DNA of 64,000 nucleotides from the NCBI RefSeq assembly GCF_034424155.1, contig NZ_CP139992.1, positions 1,566,012 to 1,630,011 on the forward strand, written 5' to 3'. The stretch comes from Hafnia alvei. Its GTDB lineage: Bacteria > Pseudomonadota > Gammaproteobacteria > Enterobacterales > Enterobacteriaceae. Shown piece after piece: positions 36,949-46,181 of the stretch (within the stretch, counting starts at the first letter, position 1; every line of letters begins with the position of its first letter). Position numbers and translations under genes: made by a program. The notes under the pieces are model-generated. The model was given only the letters and a program-made list of their open reading frames with translations. It searched no databases and was not told the DNA's origin.

Positions 36949-37680
36949 TTATTGCGGGAACCACTGATCGTTGATTTTTTTGTACGTTCCATTGGCCTTG
37001 ATATCGTCCAGCGCTTTATTGAGCTTTGCCAGCAGAGCGGTATTTTCAGGACGAACGGCAATCCCTAAGCCGGTACCGAAATATTGCGCATCGGTCACGT
37101 GATCGCCCACGGCGGCGAGATTAGGATTGCTTTTCAGCCATTCATTGACGACCGCAGTATCGCCAAATACGCCGTCCAAGCGGCCACTTTTCAGATCCAG
37201 AATCGCGTTTTGATAGCTATCGTAGGCCACGGTTTTAATTTCAGGATGCTTATCCTGCAAATATTTCTGATGGGTGGTGCCATTCTCCATCCCAACGCGC
37301 AGGCCTTTCATATCGGCGAAGGTTTTATATTTGCCTTTGTCCGCTATGATAATGGCGGAGTTAGCGTAATAGGGCTGGGTAAAGGTGACCTGCTTTTGGC
37401 GCTCTGGCGTGATGTCCATGCCAGAAATAACGGCATCATAACGTTTGAATTTCAGTGCAGGGATCAGGCTGTCGAAGGCCTGATTGGTGAATGTGCAGGT
37501 CGCCTGCATCTGTTTGCACAGCGCCTTGGCCAAATCCATGTCAAAGCCAACGATCTGGTTGTTTGAATCCATGGATTCAAACGGCGGATAGGTGGCAGAA
37601 GAGGCAAAGCGGATCGTTTCCGCTGCGGTGGCGGTAAAGCTCATTCCTGCCAGTAATGCACAAACCATCAGCTTTTTCAT
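36949..37680 (-). CDS. artJ: Arginine-binding periplasmic protein ArtJ
   Basis: 243 residues, the E. coli length. Signal peptide 1-19 (ending ATAA), then IRFASSATYPPFESMDSNNQIVGFDMDLA, the amino-acid-binding SBP_bac_3 signature. It binds L-arginine for the ArtPQM transporter. It has its own promoter (candidate ARG box upstream) and follows the artM terminator, as in E. coli where artJ is a separate unit. It is paralogous to artI in this window. Confidence 0.95.
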   Translation of the reverse strand: MKKLMVCALLAGMSFTATAAETIRFASSATYPPFESMDSNNQIVGFDMDLAKALCKQMQATCTFTNQAFDSLIPALKFKRYDAVISGMDITPERQKQVTFTQPYYANSAIIIADKGKYKTFADMKGLRVGMENGTTHQKYLQDKHPEIKTVAYDSYQNAILDLKSGRLDGVFGDTAVVNEWLKSNPNLAAVGDHVTDAQYFGTGLGIAVRPENTALLAKLNKALDDIKANGTYKKINDQWFPQ

Positions 37681-37802
37681 CGTAAAACTCCTGTCTGAAA
37701 TAGTATCTTTAGGCGACCGTCTTTATTTTGAGGTATTCGCACGAACGGAACGATGTTCATACGGAATGACGGCTAAGTGAACAGAATTAACTTTGCCATT
37801 AA

Positions 37803-37818
37803 GTGAATTTATATGCAA
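37803..37818 (-). promoter_or_regulatory. Candidate ArgR (ARG) box upstream of artJ
   Basis: TGAAT-TTAT-ATGCA differs from the TGAAT-N4-ATTCA consensus by one base. It lies about 123 bp before the artJ ATG. A second box at the usual 21-bp spacing is not convincing. Confidence 0.45.
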
Positions 37819-37859
37819 TATATTTGGTTAAATATTTATTGTGTGTTTTTTACAGACAC

Positions 37860-37888
37860 AAAAAAACCAGCGCAATGGCTGGCTTTTT
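37860..37888 (-). terminator. Rho-independent terminator of artM
   Basis: Stem CCAGC/GCTGG extended by AA/TT (37865-37884), with A-run and T-run on opposite sides; on the minus strand it ends in TTTTTTT, about 25 bp after artM. Confidence 0.82.
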
Positions 37889-37910
37889 GTAGGTATTCTA
37901 AATGATTAGG

Positions 37911-38579
37911 TTAGTTTCTGCGTTCGAAGGCCAGTGCACGGCGTTCAACCATACGCATAATTAACGTAAGTAAACCATTTACGCACAGGTAAATCACGCC
38001 CGCTGCGCCGAACACCATAACATCGTAAGTACGGCCATACATCTGCTGGCTGTAACCCATCACTTCCATCAACGTGATGGTGTAGGCCAAAGAGGTACTT
38101 TTAAAAATTAACACCACTTCGTTGGAATAGGACGACAGTGCGCGTTTAAATGCGAACGGCAGCAAAATACGTAACGTCTGGCTGCGTGACATGCCAAGGG
38201 CTTCGCAGGATTGCCACTGACCGGATGGAATCGCCTTCACCGCGCCGTAGAACAGCTGAGTGGTATACGCCGCGCTGTTCAGCGCCAAGGCAACCATGGC
38301 GCATAGCCAAGGCTGCGACAGCATATTCCACAACCATGGCGTCTGCTTTATCCAGTCAAACTGCCCTGGGCCATAATAGATCAGGAAGATTTGCACCAGC
38401 AGCGGAGTACCGGTAAACAACGTGATATAGCCCTGCACTAGCTGAGTGAGCACGATAGGGCGAAGGGTCAGCACGATGGTGAACAGCAAAGCCAGCACCA
38501 AAGCCACCAACAGGGAAACCACGGTTAACGTTAGGCTGGTCGGCAACCCTTGAATGATATCGGGAATGTACTCAAACAT
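37911..38579 (-). CDS. artM: Arginine ABC transporter permease ArtM
   Basis: 222 residues, E. coli length; five membrane segments of the His/Glu/Gln/Arg permease family, with the EAA-like loop SCEALGMSRSQTLRILLPFAFKR. The start overlaps the artQ stop (TAATG). Last gene of artPIQM, followed by a terminator. Confidence 0.96.
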   Translation of the reverse strand: MFEYIPDIIQGLPTSLTLTVVSLLVALVLALLFTIVLTLRPIVLTQLVQGYITLFTGTPLLVQIFLIYYGPGQFDWIKQTPWLWNMLSQPWLCAMVALALNSAAYTTQLFYGAVKAIPSGQWQSCEALGMSRSQTLRILLPFAFKRALSSYSNEVVLIFKSTSLAYTITLMEVMGYSQQMYGRTYDVMVFGAAGVIYLCVNGLLTLIMRMVERRALAFERRN

Positions 38580-39295
38580 TAGGCGTTCCCCCGCTCAAAG
38601 CGCGTGGTACGCAGTTCGATTCGCTTCAGAATATATTGGCTGAAAAGGGTAATAATCAAATAAATCGCCGCGGCAACCATATACCACGTAAACGGCTCTT
38701 GAGTTCGGGTGGCAATGCTTTTGGTTTGCAACATTAAGTCATTCACACTGATCAATGAAACCAGAGCGGTATCTTTCAGCAGTACCAGCCATTGGTTACC
38801 CAGTCCCGGCAGCGCATGACGCCACATCTGTGGCATGACCAAACGGAAGAAAATGGCGCTTTGGCTTAATCCTAATGCTTGACCGGCTTCGCGCTGACCT
38901 TCAGGAACGGCTTTCAGTGCGCCACGCAGGGTCTGAGAGGCATAGGCCGCATACAACATCGCCAGCGCGATAACGCCGCAAATGAAGGGGCTCACCTCAA
39001 AGTTTTCGATATTCAGCTGGATTGGGATCTGGATAAAGCCCAGATTCAGATTAAAACCGTCTGAAAGCACCATCAGCAACTGCGCTGAACCAAAATAGAT
39101 AAACAGCACGACGAGAATTTCAGGGAGTCCGCGCACCAGCGTTACCCATGCGGTACCCAGCCAAGCCACCGGTTTAACCTGTGACGATTCCCATACGGCG
39201 AAAATCATGGCCAATATCAGCCCAAGAACTAATGCACAAAGCGCGAGGCCAACGGTCATACCCGCCGCGCTTAATAAAGGTTGAAATTCAATCAT
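38579..39295 (-). CDS. artQ: Arginine ABC transporter permease ArtQ
   Basis: 238 residues, E. coli length; five membrane segments and the EAA loop [21 protein letters not shown]. It dimerises with ArtM. It is separated from artI by 248 bp, 127 of which are an ERIC repeat; the ArtQ ribosome site region (AAGCAATG) is free of it. Confidence 0.96.
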   Translation of the reverse strand: MIEFQPLLSAAGMTVGLALCALVLGLILAMIFAVWESSQVKPVAWLGTAWVTLVRGLPEILVVLFIYFGSAQLLMVLSDGFNLNLGFIQIPIQLNIENFEVSPFICGVIALAMLYAAYASQTLRGALKAVPEGQREAGQALGLSQSAIFFRLVMPQMWRHALPGLGNQWLVLLKDTALVSLISVNDLMLQTKSIATRTQEPFTWYMVAAAIYLIITLFSQYILKRIELRTTRFERGNA

Positions 39296-39369
39296 TGCTT
39301 GGAGCCTATCCCATCAGGCGCTATACGCGCCTGAATGATACTTTTTATTACGCCTACAAAGATAGGCAC

Positions 39370-39496
39370 TATACCCGTCATCTTTCAAACTGCAGGTGCG
39401 TTGGCTGCTCTCGTTCACCCGAATCACTTACTTATGTAAGCTCATCGGGATTCTCTCGTTTGCCGCCTTCCTGCATCTTGAAATCTATCGGGTATA
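39370..39496. repeat. ERIC repeat, full length (127 bp), inside the artPIQM operon
   Basis: It begins TATACCC and ends GGGTATA; the core CACTTACTT-ATGTAAGCTC is intact. The length is exactly 127 bp. It lies between artI and artQ, thus inside the operon transcript. Confidence 0.93.
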
Positions 39497-39543
39497 TTCT
39501 CTGAACCCGTGGATTGCCTGCAGCACTAAATACCTAAGCGATA

Positions 39544-40275
39544 TTACTGCTGGAACCATTTGCTATAGATGGTTTTATAGGTGCCATCTTGCTTCAGCTG
39601 GTTCAGCGCGGTGTTAAATTGATTCAACAGCTCCGCGTTGTTCTGGCGCACAGCAATGCCCAGGCCGGTGCCGAAGTAGTTTGGATCGGTCACTTTGTCG
39701 CCCACGGCGGACAAGGTCGCATTCTGCTTCAGCCATTCGTTCACTACCGCAGTGTCACCGAATACCGCATCCAGACGGCCATTTTTCAGATCCAGAATGG
39801 CGTTTTGGTAGCTGTCATAAGGAACTGGCGTAATTTCAGGATGTTTTTCCTGCAGGTATTTCTGGTGAGTTGAACCGTTTTGCATGCCAACGCGTTTACC
39901 TTTCAGCGCAGCGATGTCGGCAACTTTGCCTTTCTCCGCGATGAACAGCGCAGAGTTGTCATAGTATGGCGCGGTAAACGCAACCTGTTTCTGACGCTCT
40001 GGGGTGATATCCATACCGGAAATCACCGCATCGATACGTTTGAATTTCAGGCTTGGGATCAGGCTATCGAAAGACTGATTGGTGAACGTACAGGTCGCTT
40101 TCATCTGTTTACAGATGGCATTGGCCAGATCTATATCAAAGCCCTGCATCTGGTTGTTGGCGTCCATGAATTCAAATGGAGGATAAGAAGCTTCGGCAGC
40201 AAAACGAATGGTTTCCGCCGCTGATGCAGAGACGCTGATACCGGCTAATACTGTGGCAATTATGATTTTTTTCAT
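39544..40275 (-). CDS. artI: Arginine/ornithine-type periplasmic binding protein ArtI
   Basis: 243 residues from ATG 40275 (GGAGT just upstream); a start four codons earlier is less likely. Signal peptide 1-19 (SVSASA-A), SBP_bac_3 fold. It is about the length of ArtJ and much alike, so the two paralogues probably arose by duplication. Second gene of artP-artI-artQ-artM; the gap to artQ has the ERIC repeat. Confidence 0.95.
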   Translation of the reverse strand: MKKIIIATVLAGISVSASAAETIRFAAEASYPPFEFMDANNQMQGFDIDLANAICKQMKATCTFTNQSFDSLIPSLKFKRIDAVISGMDITPERQKQVAFTAPYYDNSALFIAEKGKVADIAALKGKRVGMQNGSTHQKYLQEKHPEITPVPYDSYQNAILDLKNGRLDAVFGDTAVVNEWLKQNATLSAVGDKVTDPNYFGTGLGIAVRQNNAELLNQFNTALNQLKQDGTYKTIYSKWFQQ

Positions 40276-40344
40276 CGCAGACTCCAACTTCTGTTAGCTA
40301 ATAGTGTGGTCAAAAACGACCCTGTTAACGTGTCAATCTAACCG

Positions 40345-41073
40345 TTAGTGAGACAGATAACCGGCAAATGCTTCGGTTTGCGGATGTGCAAAATGACTGG
40401 CGTCACCGTGCTCAATCACTCTGCCTTGTTCCATATACACCACGCGGCTAGCGGTTTTACGTGCCACTTCCACTTCGTGAGTCACGATAACCTGTGTGAT
40501 GCCAGTTTCAGACAGTTCGCGAATAATGCTAACGATCTGAGCGGTAATTTCTGGGTCTAGTGCCGCAGTCGGTTCGTCAAACAGTAATACCTGAGGTTCC
40601 ATCATCAGAGCACGGGCGATGGCCACACGCTGCTGTTGACCGCCAGAAAGATGCAGCGGGAAACGATCCACGTAGTCTGTCAGACGCAGGCGTTGCAGCA
40701 ATTTTTGCGCGCGTTCCACGGCCTGAGCTTTGCTCAACCCCAAGACTTTGCATGGTGCTTCAATCAGGTTTTGCATCACGGTCAGATGTGGCCACAGATT
40801 GTACTGTTGGAACACCATTCCGACGTTACGACGCAGTTCGCGGATCGCTTTTTCACCCGGCGTTTGGCTGAAATCGAACTGATTACCCGCAATAGAAAGT
40901 TGTCCAGAACGCGGCATCTCAAGCAGGTTTAATACCCGCAGCAGAGAGCTTTTACCTGCACCGCTCGGCCCCAGTAATACCAAGGTTTCGCCCGCAGGAC
41001 ATTCCAGTGTGATGTCGAACAGCGCTTGATGTGCGCCGTAAAAGCAATTAATGCCGTTTATTTGAATACTCAT
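40345..41073 (-). CDS. artP: Arginine ABC transporter ATP-binding protein ArtP
   Basis: 242 residues, E. coli length. Walker [10 protein letters not shown], signature [15 protein letters not shown] and Walker [13 protein letters not shown] are intact; IVTHEVEVA is the H-loop. It powers arginine uptake with ArtQM. First gene of artPIQM; a weak ARG-box-like AGAAT-ACTT-ATGCA lies at about 41120-41133. Confidence 0.97.
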   Translation of the reverse strand: MSIQINGINCFYGAHQALFDITLECPAGETLVLLGPSGAGKSSLLRVLNLLEMPRSGQLSIAGNQFDFSQTPGEKAIRELRRNVGMVFQQYNLWPHLTVMQNLIEAPCKVLGLSKAQAVERAQKLLQRLRLTDYVDRFPLHLSGGQQQRVAIARALMMEPQVLLFDEPTAALDPEITAQIVSIIRELSETGITQVIVTHEVEVARKTASRVVYMEQGRVIEHGDASHFAHPQTEAFAGYLSH

Positions 41074-41283
41074 GCGCGTTTACTGAATAGCCATTGATGG
41101 GGCAAATGTTAACTTCCACAGAATACTTATGCAATCTTTGTGCGTTAAAATTTATTACCGCACCCCTTAATCGCTTAAGATTAGCACAATATCACCTTTT
41201 TACTGGAAAACTGGCACATTTGCCCAGCCTCGACTAAATCCTCTTGGCTGAATGCATACAAAGTGAATGAATAAGAGACTGCA

Positions 41284-42201
41284 TTAGGTTTTATTGATGC
41301 GGCGCACTTCATTCAGTGACTGGCTAAGGTAGTCCAAAAAGGTTTTGAACAGCAGTGTCTGCCCGCGTTTAGACTCATACAAAGCGTGAATTGAGTGAGG
41401 TTCGTTAGTCCACTCGGGTAAAACATGCACTAGCGCACCGGAATCAATATGATCTAAGCAGATAAAACGCGGCAGACAGGTAATGCCGACGCCGTTAATC
41501 GCTGCATAAACCACCGCGCGCATATTATTGGTTATCAGGCGCGGAGTGACGTTGAGGGTCACTTTTTCTTTATGCACATTAATGAGACGCCATTGGCGGT
41601 TATTATCGTCGCTTTTTTTGATTATTGTTGCATGCTGTGCAAGCTCTGAAACATCGTTTGGCATGCCAAAACGCGCGATATAATCGGGGCTACATACCAA
41701 TATTTGGTGCTCAATGCACAGAGGTTTAACGTGCAGGCTTGAATCGCGCAGCGGGAGTGGCTCTGGGCGAATCGCAATATCAATACCTTCCGTGGTTAAA
41801 TCAACGTCTCGGTTCATGGCTAACAGTTCAATTTCCACATCGGGATATTTTTGAATAAATCGACACACCACCGGAGCCATAAATTCTTCTGTCATCATCA
41901 CCGGCGCGGCGATTTTAAGCTTGCCGCTTGGGTAGGCCAATGCGTTGCTCACCAAATCTTCGGCAATTTGCGCCTGTTGCACGGCCAGACGGCACTGCTC
42001 AGCAAATTTAAGCCCCAAATCCGTGACGTTAAAGCGCCGAGTCGAGCGCTGCAATAGACGAACGCCAAGACTCTCCTCCAGCGATGCAATACGACGACTC
42101 AGCAAGGATTTTGATACACCGAGCGCTTTAGCTGCGGCGGTATAACCCTGATGGTCGACGGCATGAACGAAGTAGAGCATATCGTTGAGATCGCATTTCA
42201 T
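41284..42201 (-). CDS. LysR-family transcriptional regulator
   Basis: 305 residues from ATG 42201; a TTG eight codons upstream is less likely. N-terminal HTH (about 4-62, with GYTAAAKALGVSKSLLSRRIASLEESLG) and a LysR substrate-binding domain of the CrgA/AphB-like group. It is divergent from azoR with 136 bp between, so it probably controls azoR and the AraC-type gene. Function not assigned. It replaces ybjP, found after artP in E. coli. Confidence 0.9.
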   Translation of the reverse strand: MKCDLNDMLYFVHAVDHQGYTAAAKALGVSKSLLSRRIASLEESLGVRLLQRSTRRFNVTDLGLKFAEQCRLAVQQAQIAEDLVSNALAYPSGKLKIAAPVMMTEEFMAPVVCRFIQKYPDVEIELLAMNRDVDLTTEGIDIAIRPEPLPLRDSSLHVKPLCIEHQILVCSPDYIARFGMPNDVSELAQHATIIKKSDDNNRQWRLINVHKEKVTLNVTPRLITNNMRAVVYAAINGVGITCLPRFICLDHIDSGALVHVLPEWTNEPHSIHALYESKRGQTLLFKTFLDYLSQSLNEVRRINKT

Positions 42202-42337
42202 TTTATTGTCTCGTTTTTGCAACAATGTTTCCGAAAATTAGATATTTCGCTCTGTAATTGCAACCATTAATCTAGCAGCAGTTATTTTTTCTTCAAAAAA
42301 TGCATTTTTTGCAAACAGAATATCTTTAGGAATCAGA

Positions 42338-42952
42338 ATGAAATTGCTGCATATCGACTCAAGCCCATTTAGCACCCAATCGACCTCGCGCCTGCTGAGC
42401 GCCGCAATCGTGGCCCAGTTGCAGGAAAACCACCGCATTCAATCTGTCATCTACCGTGATGTCGGGCTCACACCGCCGCCACATTTAACCGAAGCCGTAT
42501 TCAACGCGATGCGAAATGGCGTTGAGGGATACAGCGACGAGGTTATTCACGCCGTACAGGCCGCCAATCAGGCAATTGAAGAGCTGAAAATATGTGATGC
42601 GCTGGTGATTGGCGCCCCGATGTTTAATCACTCCATCGTGACTAATCTCAAATCTTGGATTGATCAGGTCTGTCAGGCGGGGAAAACCTTTGCTTTTACC
42701 TCACAAGGTGCGCAAGGGCTGATTGCGGATAAGCCGGTATTTATCGCTTCAACGCGAGGCGGCATCTACGCGGACGCTGTTCACCGAGCGATGGATTTTC
42801 AAGAGCCTTATTTAGTTTCCGCGCTGTCTTTGATGGGGCTAAAAAACGTCAAAATTATTCGTGCCGAGGGCGTCGATAAAACGCATCCGGGCCGATCGGA
42901 AGCGCAACGCATGGCGTTGGAGGAGATAAAAAACACCGTTTTTATCGATTAA
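42338..42952 (+). CDS. FMN-dependent NADH:azoreductase/quinone reductase (AzoR family)
   Basis: 204 residues, flavodoxin fold: KLLHIDSSPFSTQSTSRLLS at the N terminus is the FMN phosphate site and GAPMFNHSIVTNLKSWIDQV the second FMN contact, both typical of AzoR. It reduces azo dyes and quinones by two electrons with NADH. It is probably a paralogue, not the main azoR, as its neighbourhood differs. AGGAATC precedes the ATG; the AraC-type gene follows after 25 bp. Confidence 0.88.
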   Translation: MKLLHIDSSPFSTQSTSRLLSAAIVAQLQENHRIQSVIYRDVGLTPPPHLTEAVFNAMRNGVEGYSDEVIHAVQAANQAIEELKICDALVIGAPMFNHSIVTNLKSWIDQVCQAGKTFAFTSQGAQGLIADKPVFIASTRGGIYADAVHRAMDFQEPYLVSALSLMGLKNVKIIRAEGVDKTHPGRSEAQRMALEEIKNTVFID

Positions 42953-42977
42953 TACCGCATCCAAAAGGGAGAGAATA

Positions 42978-43346
42978 ATGACAACACAACAATACGACCA
43001 CCTCATCGTGACCGATCTGGTGAATTGGATTGAAAGCCATATCGACGACAAATTGTTAATTGATGATGTTTCACGCCAGTCCGGTTATTCCAAATGGCAT
43101 ATTCAGCGTAAATTTAAAGCCGTCACCGGTAAAACCATTGCCAGCTATATTCGCAACCGTAAACTCACACGCGCGGCGCTGGCGCTGCGTAAAACAGATC
43201 GTCGCGTGTTGGATATCGCCTTGTCCTGTGGGTTTGATAACCAACAGACATTTACCCGCATGTTCCGCAAACGATTTGGTATTGCACCGGGATTATATCG
43301 CGCAAATGCTGATGCCTCTGCTCAGAATTTCATCTACCCAATCTAG
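42978..43346 (+). CDS. Small AraC/XylS-family regulator (MarA/SoxS/RamA-like)
   Basis: 122 residues, just the two-HTH DNA-binding domain, as in MarA, SoxS, Rob and RamA: YSKWHIQRKFKAVTGKTIASYIRNRKL then LDIALSCGFDNQQTFTRMFRKRFGIAPG. No effector domain, so activity is set by its level. With azoR in one unit and a divergent LysR gene, an oxidant or quinone response is an inference. It is not SoxS by sequence alone. Confidence 0.88.
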   Translation: MTTQQYDHLIVTDLVNWIESHIDDKLLIDDVSRQSGYSKWHIQRKFKAVTGKTIASYIRNRKLTRAALALRKTDRRVLDIALSCGFDNQQTFTRMFRKRFGIAPGLYRANADASAQNFIYPI

Positions 43347-43508
43347 ATAAATTAAACGTAGAGAAAACAATTATTCGAACTACGATGATTTTTGCAGGCG
43401 AGCTCGGTTATTCAGAACAGCGTTCTCTCTCTCTGACTTAATTCCGTTATTATCTCGGTTATTGTTGTGACTTAGATGATGACTGCGCAAGCTAAAGGGA
43501 GAGTCGGC

Positions 43509-44909
43509 ATGGATCTACTGAAAGAGAAAAACATTGTTTTAAAATCTGTACCACAGCCACAGGTATTTCCCGATGCTCAGCAGGTAGAGCTTCTGGATGA
43601 GACCCTTCAGCTTCGCTTGGATCGCGTGCTGGCGCGTATGAAAGCATCTGGGCACGACTATCTAGTGATTTATGCCGATAAAGAGCACGGGGCTAATTTC
43701 GAATATCTAACGGGGTTTATTCCTCGATTTGAAGAAGCGTTATTAGTGCTCGCTGTGTCAGGAAAGGCATTTTTATTGTTAGGCAATGAAAACATGAAAA
43801 TGTCCCAGCATGCGCGAATTGCCAATCATGCCATCTGCGTACCTCATTTCTCGCTGCCTAATCAGCCGATGGATAACCCGATGACGTTAGCTCAGGCGCT
43901 GAAAGATACCGGAATTCATCACGCGTCTTCAGTGGGCATTGTGGGTTGGAAAATGTTCACTAGCCCAACAGAAAATAACGAGCAGATTTTTGATCTGCCT
44001 TATTTCATGATGAATGCTATTCAGCGCGTCGTTTCTCCTCACGCTAAGATCTGCAACGCGATGCATTTATTTATTGGCGGAGACAGCGGGGCACGAGTCA
44101 TCAATTCGGCCAACGAAATTGCCCATTACGAATATGGCGCAAATTTAGCCTCAACCTGTATGTTGCAGGCGATGAACGCGATAGAACTGAATAAAATAGA
44201 AAAAGAGATTGGGCATTATCTCACGGCGGACGGGCAGCCCAATAACGTGGTGACGATTGCCGCGTTCGGTCAGCGGTTTAAAAATGCGCGTTTATATCCG
44301 GGTGAGAATCGTATTACGCTGTCAGATCGTGCCTCGTTGACGACCAGCTACAAAGGCGGCTTATCCAGCCGTGGCGGCTACGTTGCTCATGATCAACATG
44401 ATTTGCCGCCTGACCAACGGGATTATCTCAACGCCGTGGCAAAGCCTTATTATCGCGCCGTTGTTGCATGGCTTGAATATATGGCGATTGGCGTAACAGG
44501 GGATGATATTTATCAGCGCATTGAGACTGTGCTGCCTAAAGCGCAATACGGTTGGCACCTTAATCCAGGCCATTTAGTTGCCGATGAAGAGTGGATGAGT
44601 TCACCCATCTATTCGGGTTCACAGGCTAAAATACACAGCGGTATGCTGCTGCAAATTGATATTATTCCCTCAGTTCCGGGCTACGCCGGTGCCAGCGCCG
44701 AAGAGTGTGTGGCTCTTGCTAATGCCGAACTACGTGAGCAGATTGCGCGTGAATACCCTCAGGTTTGGCAGCGTATTCAACAGCGCCGAGCCTATATTAT
44801 TGAGCATCTCAACATTGCATTAGGTGAGGATATTCTACCGTTGTCTAATTTGGTGGGCTATTTACGGCCTTATTTGCTCAATAAAAATATGAGCCTTTGC
44901 TGCGAGTGA
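43509..44909 (+). CDS. M24-fold (Xaa-Pro aminopeptidase-like) protein with divergent metal site
   Basis: 466 residues from ATG 43509, which has AAGGGAGAG 6-12 nt upstream; an earlier ATG in frame lacks one. The N-terminal creatinase-type domain (1-170) and a C-terminal pita-bread domain (about 180-440) are visible. Aligned by eye, the first metal Asp (SDRAS), a His (PGH) and the last Glu (AEEC) are present, but the second Asp is Ser/Leu and the first Glu is Asp (QIDIIP). It could be a true but unusual enzyme or a non-catalytic homologue. Orphan between the AraC-type gene and ybjQ. Confidence 0.72.
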   Translation: MDLLKEKNIVLKSVPQPQVFPDAQQVELLDETLQLRLDRVLARMKASGHDYLVIYADKEHGANFEYLTGFIPRFEEALLVLAVSGKAFLLLGNENMKMSQHARIANHAICVPHFSLPNQPMDNPMTLAQALKDTGIHHASSVGIVGWKMFTSPTENNEQIFDLPYFMMNAIQRVVSPHAKICNAMHLFIGGDSGARVINSANEIAHYEYGANLASTCMLQAMNAIELNKIEKEIGHYLTADGQPNNVVTIAAFGQRFKNARLYPGENRITLSDRASLTTSYKGGLSSRGGYVAHDQHDLPPDQRDYLNAVAKPYYRAVVAWLEYMAIGVTGDDIYQRIETVLPKAQYGWHLNPGHLVADEEWMSSPIYSGSQAKIHSGMLLQIDIIPSVPGYAGASAEECVALANAELREQIAREYPQVWQRIQQRRAYIIEHLNIALGEDILPLSNLVGYLRPYLLNKNMSLCCE

Positions 44910-44920
44910 TGAGGACGCAT

Positions 44921-44943
44921 AAGGGCTGAGTTATTCAGCCCTT
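44921..44943. terminator. Terminator-like hairpin between the M24 gene and ybjQ
   Basis: Perfect AAGGGCTGA/TCAGCCCTT stem with a 5-nt loop between convergent genes; short T/A tails on both sides. Confidence 0.65.
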
Positions 44944-44952
44944 ACATATTCA

Positions 44953-45273
44953 TTATTTCACCTTTACCGCGGTACCACTCACGCTAACCATTAACATGCT
45001 GCCGTCTTTTCCTACGGTTTCGTAATCAATATCAATGCCGACGACCGCATTGGCGCCGAGCGATTTGGCTTGATCGTTCATTTCAGCAAAGGCTATTTCT
45101 CGTGCTTTGCGCAGCTCTTTTTCATAAGCGCCAGAACGACCACCGACAATATCGCGAATGCCCGCGAAGAAATCTTTGAAAATATTGGCGCCGAGGATGG
45201 CCTCTCCGGTGACAACGCCGCAGTAGTCAACGATAGTAAGGCCTTCGAGGGATGGAGTTGTGCTATTACGCAT
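44953..45273 (-). CDS. ybjQ: YbjQ, UPF0145 family
   Basis: 106 residues, near identical to E. coli YbjQ ([39 protein letters not shown], slightly altered elsewhere). Small alpha/beta protein that forms pentamers in known structures; linked to heavy-metal binding by annotation only. Divergent from amiD, 47 bp between starts. Confidence 0.94.
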   Translation of the reverse strand: MRNSTTPSLEGLTIVDYCGVVTGEAILGANIFKDFFAGIRDIVGGRSGAYEKELRKAREIAFAEMNDQAKSLGANAVVGIDIDYETVGKDGSMLMVSVSGTAVKVK

Positions 45274-45320
45274 GGCATTGTTCCTTTAATATTGAATTAC
45301 TGAATGATGGAGTTTAAGAC

Positions 45321-46181
45321 ATGCCAAAACGGATTGGGTTCGCAGCGATGACAATATTGTTGGCAATTGGCTTAGCTGGTTGCCAAAGCGCGCCGTCGCA
45401 GCACCAATTGGTCAATCGAGGTACCTATCTGGTTGAAGACCGTCATCAGGCTCAGGGCGTCGATCAGCGCATCCGGTTTTTAGTGCTGCACTACACGGCG
45501 GAAGACTTCCATTCATCGTTAAAAACGCTAACCGATGAACACGTGAGCGCGCATTATCTAGTGCCGGCGCATCCACCTGCGGAGAACGGCAAATACGTGG
45601 TGTGGCAGTTAGTGCCGGAATCGCAGCGGGCATGGCATGCGGGAGCCAGTTCTTGGCGCGGACGAACGAGCCTGAATGACACATCGATTGGTATCGAAAT
45701 CGTGAACAAAGGCTACCAGCAAGGCATGTTAGGCAAAATTTGGGCACCTTATACGCCGCAGCAAATTGAGCTGGTGACCGCCCTAAGTAAAGACATAGTG
45801 CAGCGTTACGCAATTGCGCCACAAAACGTGGTGGGGCATATGGATATCGCGCCACAGCGCAAGCTTGATCCGGGGCCGTTGTTTCCGTGGCAACAGTTGG
45901 CTGAACAGGGCATTGGCGCATGGCCGGATCAAAACCGGGTAGATTATTATTTGGCGGGCAGGGCGAAAACGACACCGGTCGATGTGTTAACACTACAGAA
46001 GAAGCTGGCCGCTTATGGCTACGATATCGTGCCCAGCGGCACCAATGATTCAGCGTCGCGCAACGCGATCGCCGCGTTTCAAATGCACTTTAGACCCACC
46101 AACTATCAGGGCGAACCGGATGCTGAAACAGAGGCGATGGTTGATGCGCTAATCGAAAAATATGGCAGCGTGGATCAATGA
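45321..46181 (+). CDS. amiD: N-acetylmuramoyl-L-alanine amidase AmiD (lipoprotein)
   Basis: 286 residues. Lipobox LAGC with Cys21 as lipid-bearing residue; Amidase_2 domain (about 45-200) with the zinc ligands His in [10 protein letters not shown] and in [16 protein letters not shown]-terminal peptidoglycan-binding domain (about 210-280). It cleaves the amide bond of 1,6-anhydro and muropeptide fragments from the outer-membrane inner face. Its end overlaps the convergent ybjS by 7 bp. Confidence 0.95.
   Translation: MPKRIGFAAMTILLAIGLAGCQSAPSQHQLVNRGTYLVEDRHQAQGVDQRIRFLVLHYTAEDFHSSLKTLTDEHVSAHYLVPAHPPAENGKYVVWQLVPESQRAWHAGASSWRGRTSLNDTSIGIEIVNKGYQQGMLGKIWAPYTPQQIELVTALSKDIVQRYAIAPQNVVGHMDIAPQRKLDPGPLFPWQQLAEQGIGAWPDQNRVDYYLAGRAKTTPVDVLTLQKKLAAYGYDIVPSGTNDSASRNAIAAFQMHFRPTNYQGEPDAETEAMVDALIEKYGSVDQ

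Noticed and set aside
41153-41180. CTTAAT...CTTAAG near 41.17 kb as a third PmrA box
   Set aside because: Half-sites are separated by 2 bp, not 5, and it is not placed for a likely target.
45412-45993. 193-codon frame antisense to amiD
   Set aside because: Shadow of the amidase gene; composition follows the codon pattern of amiD.
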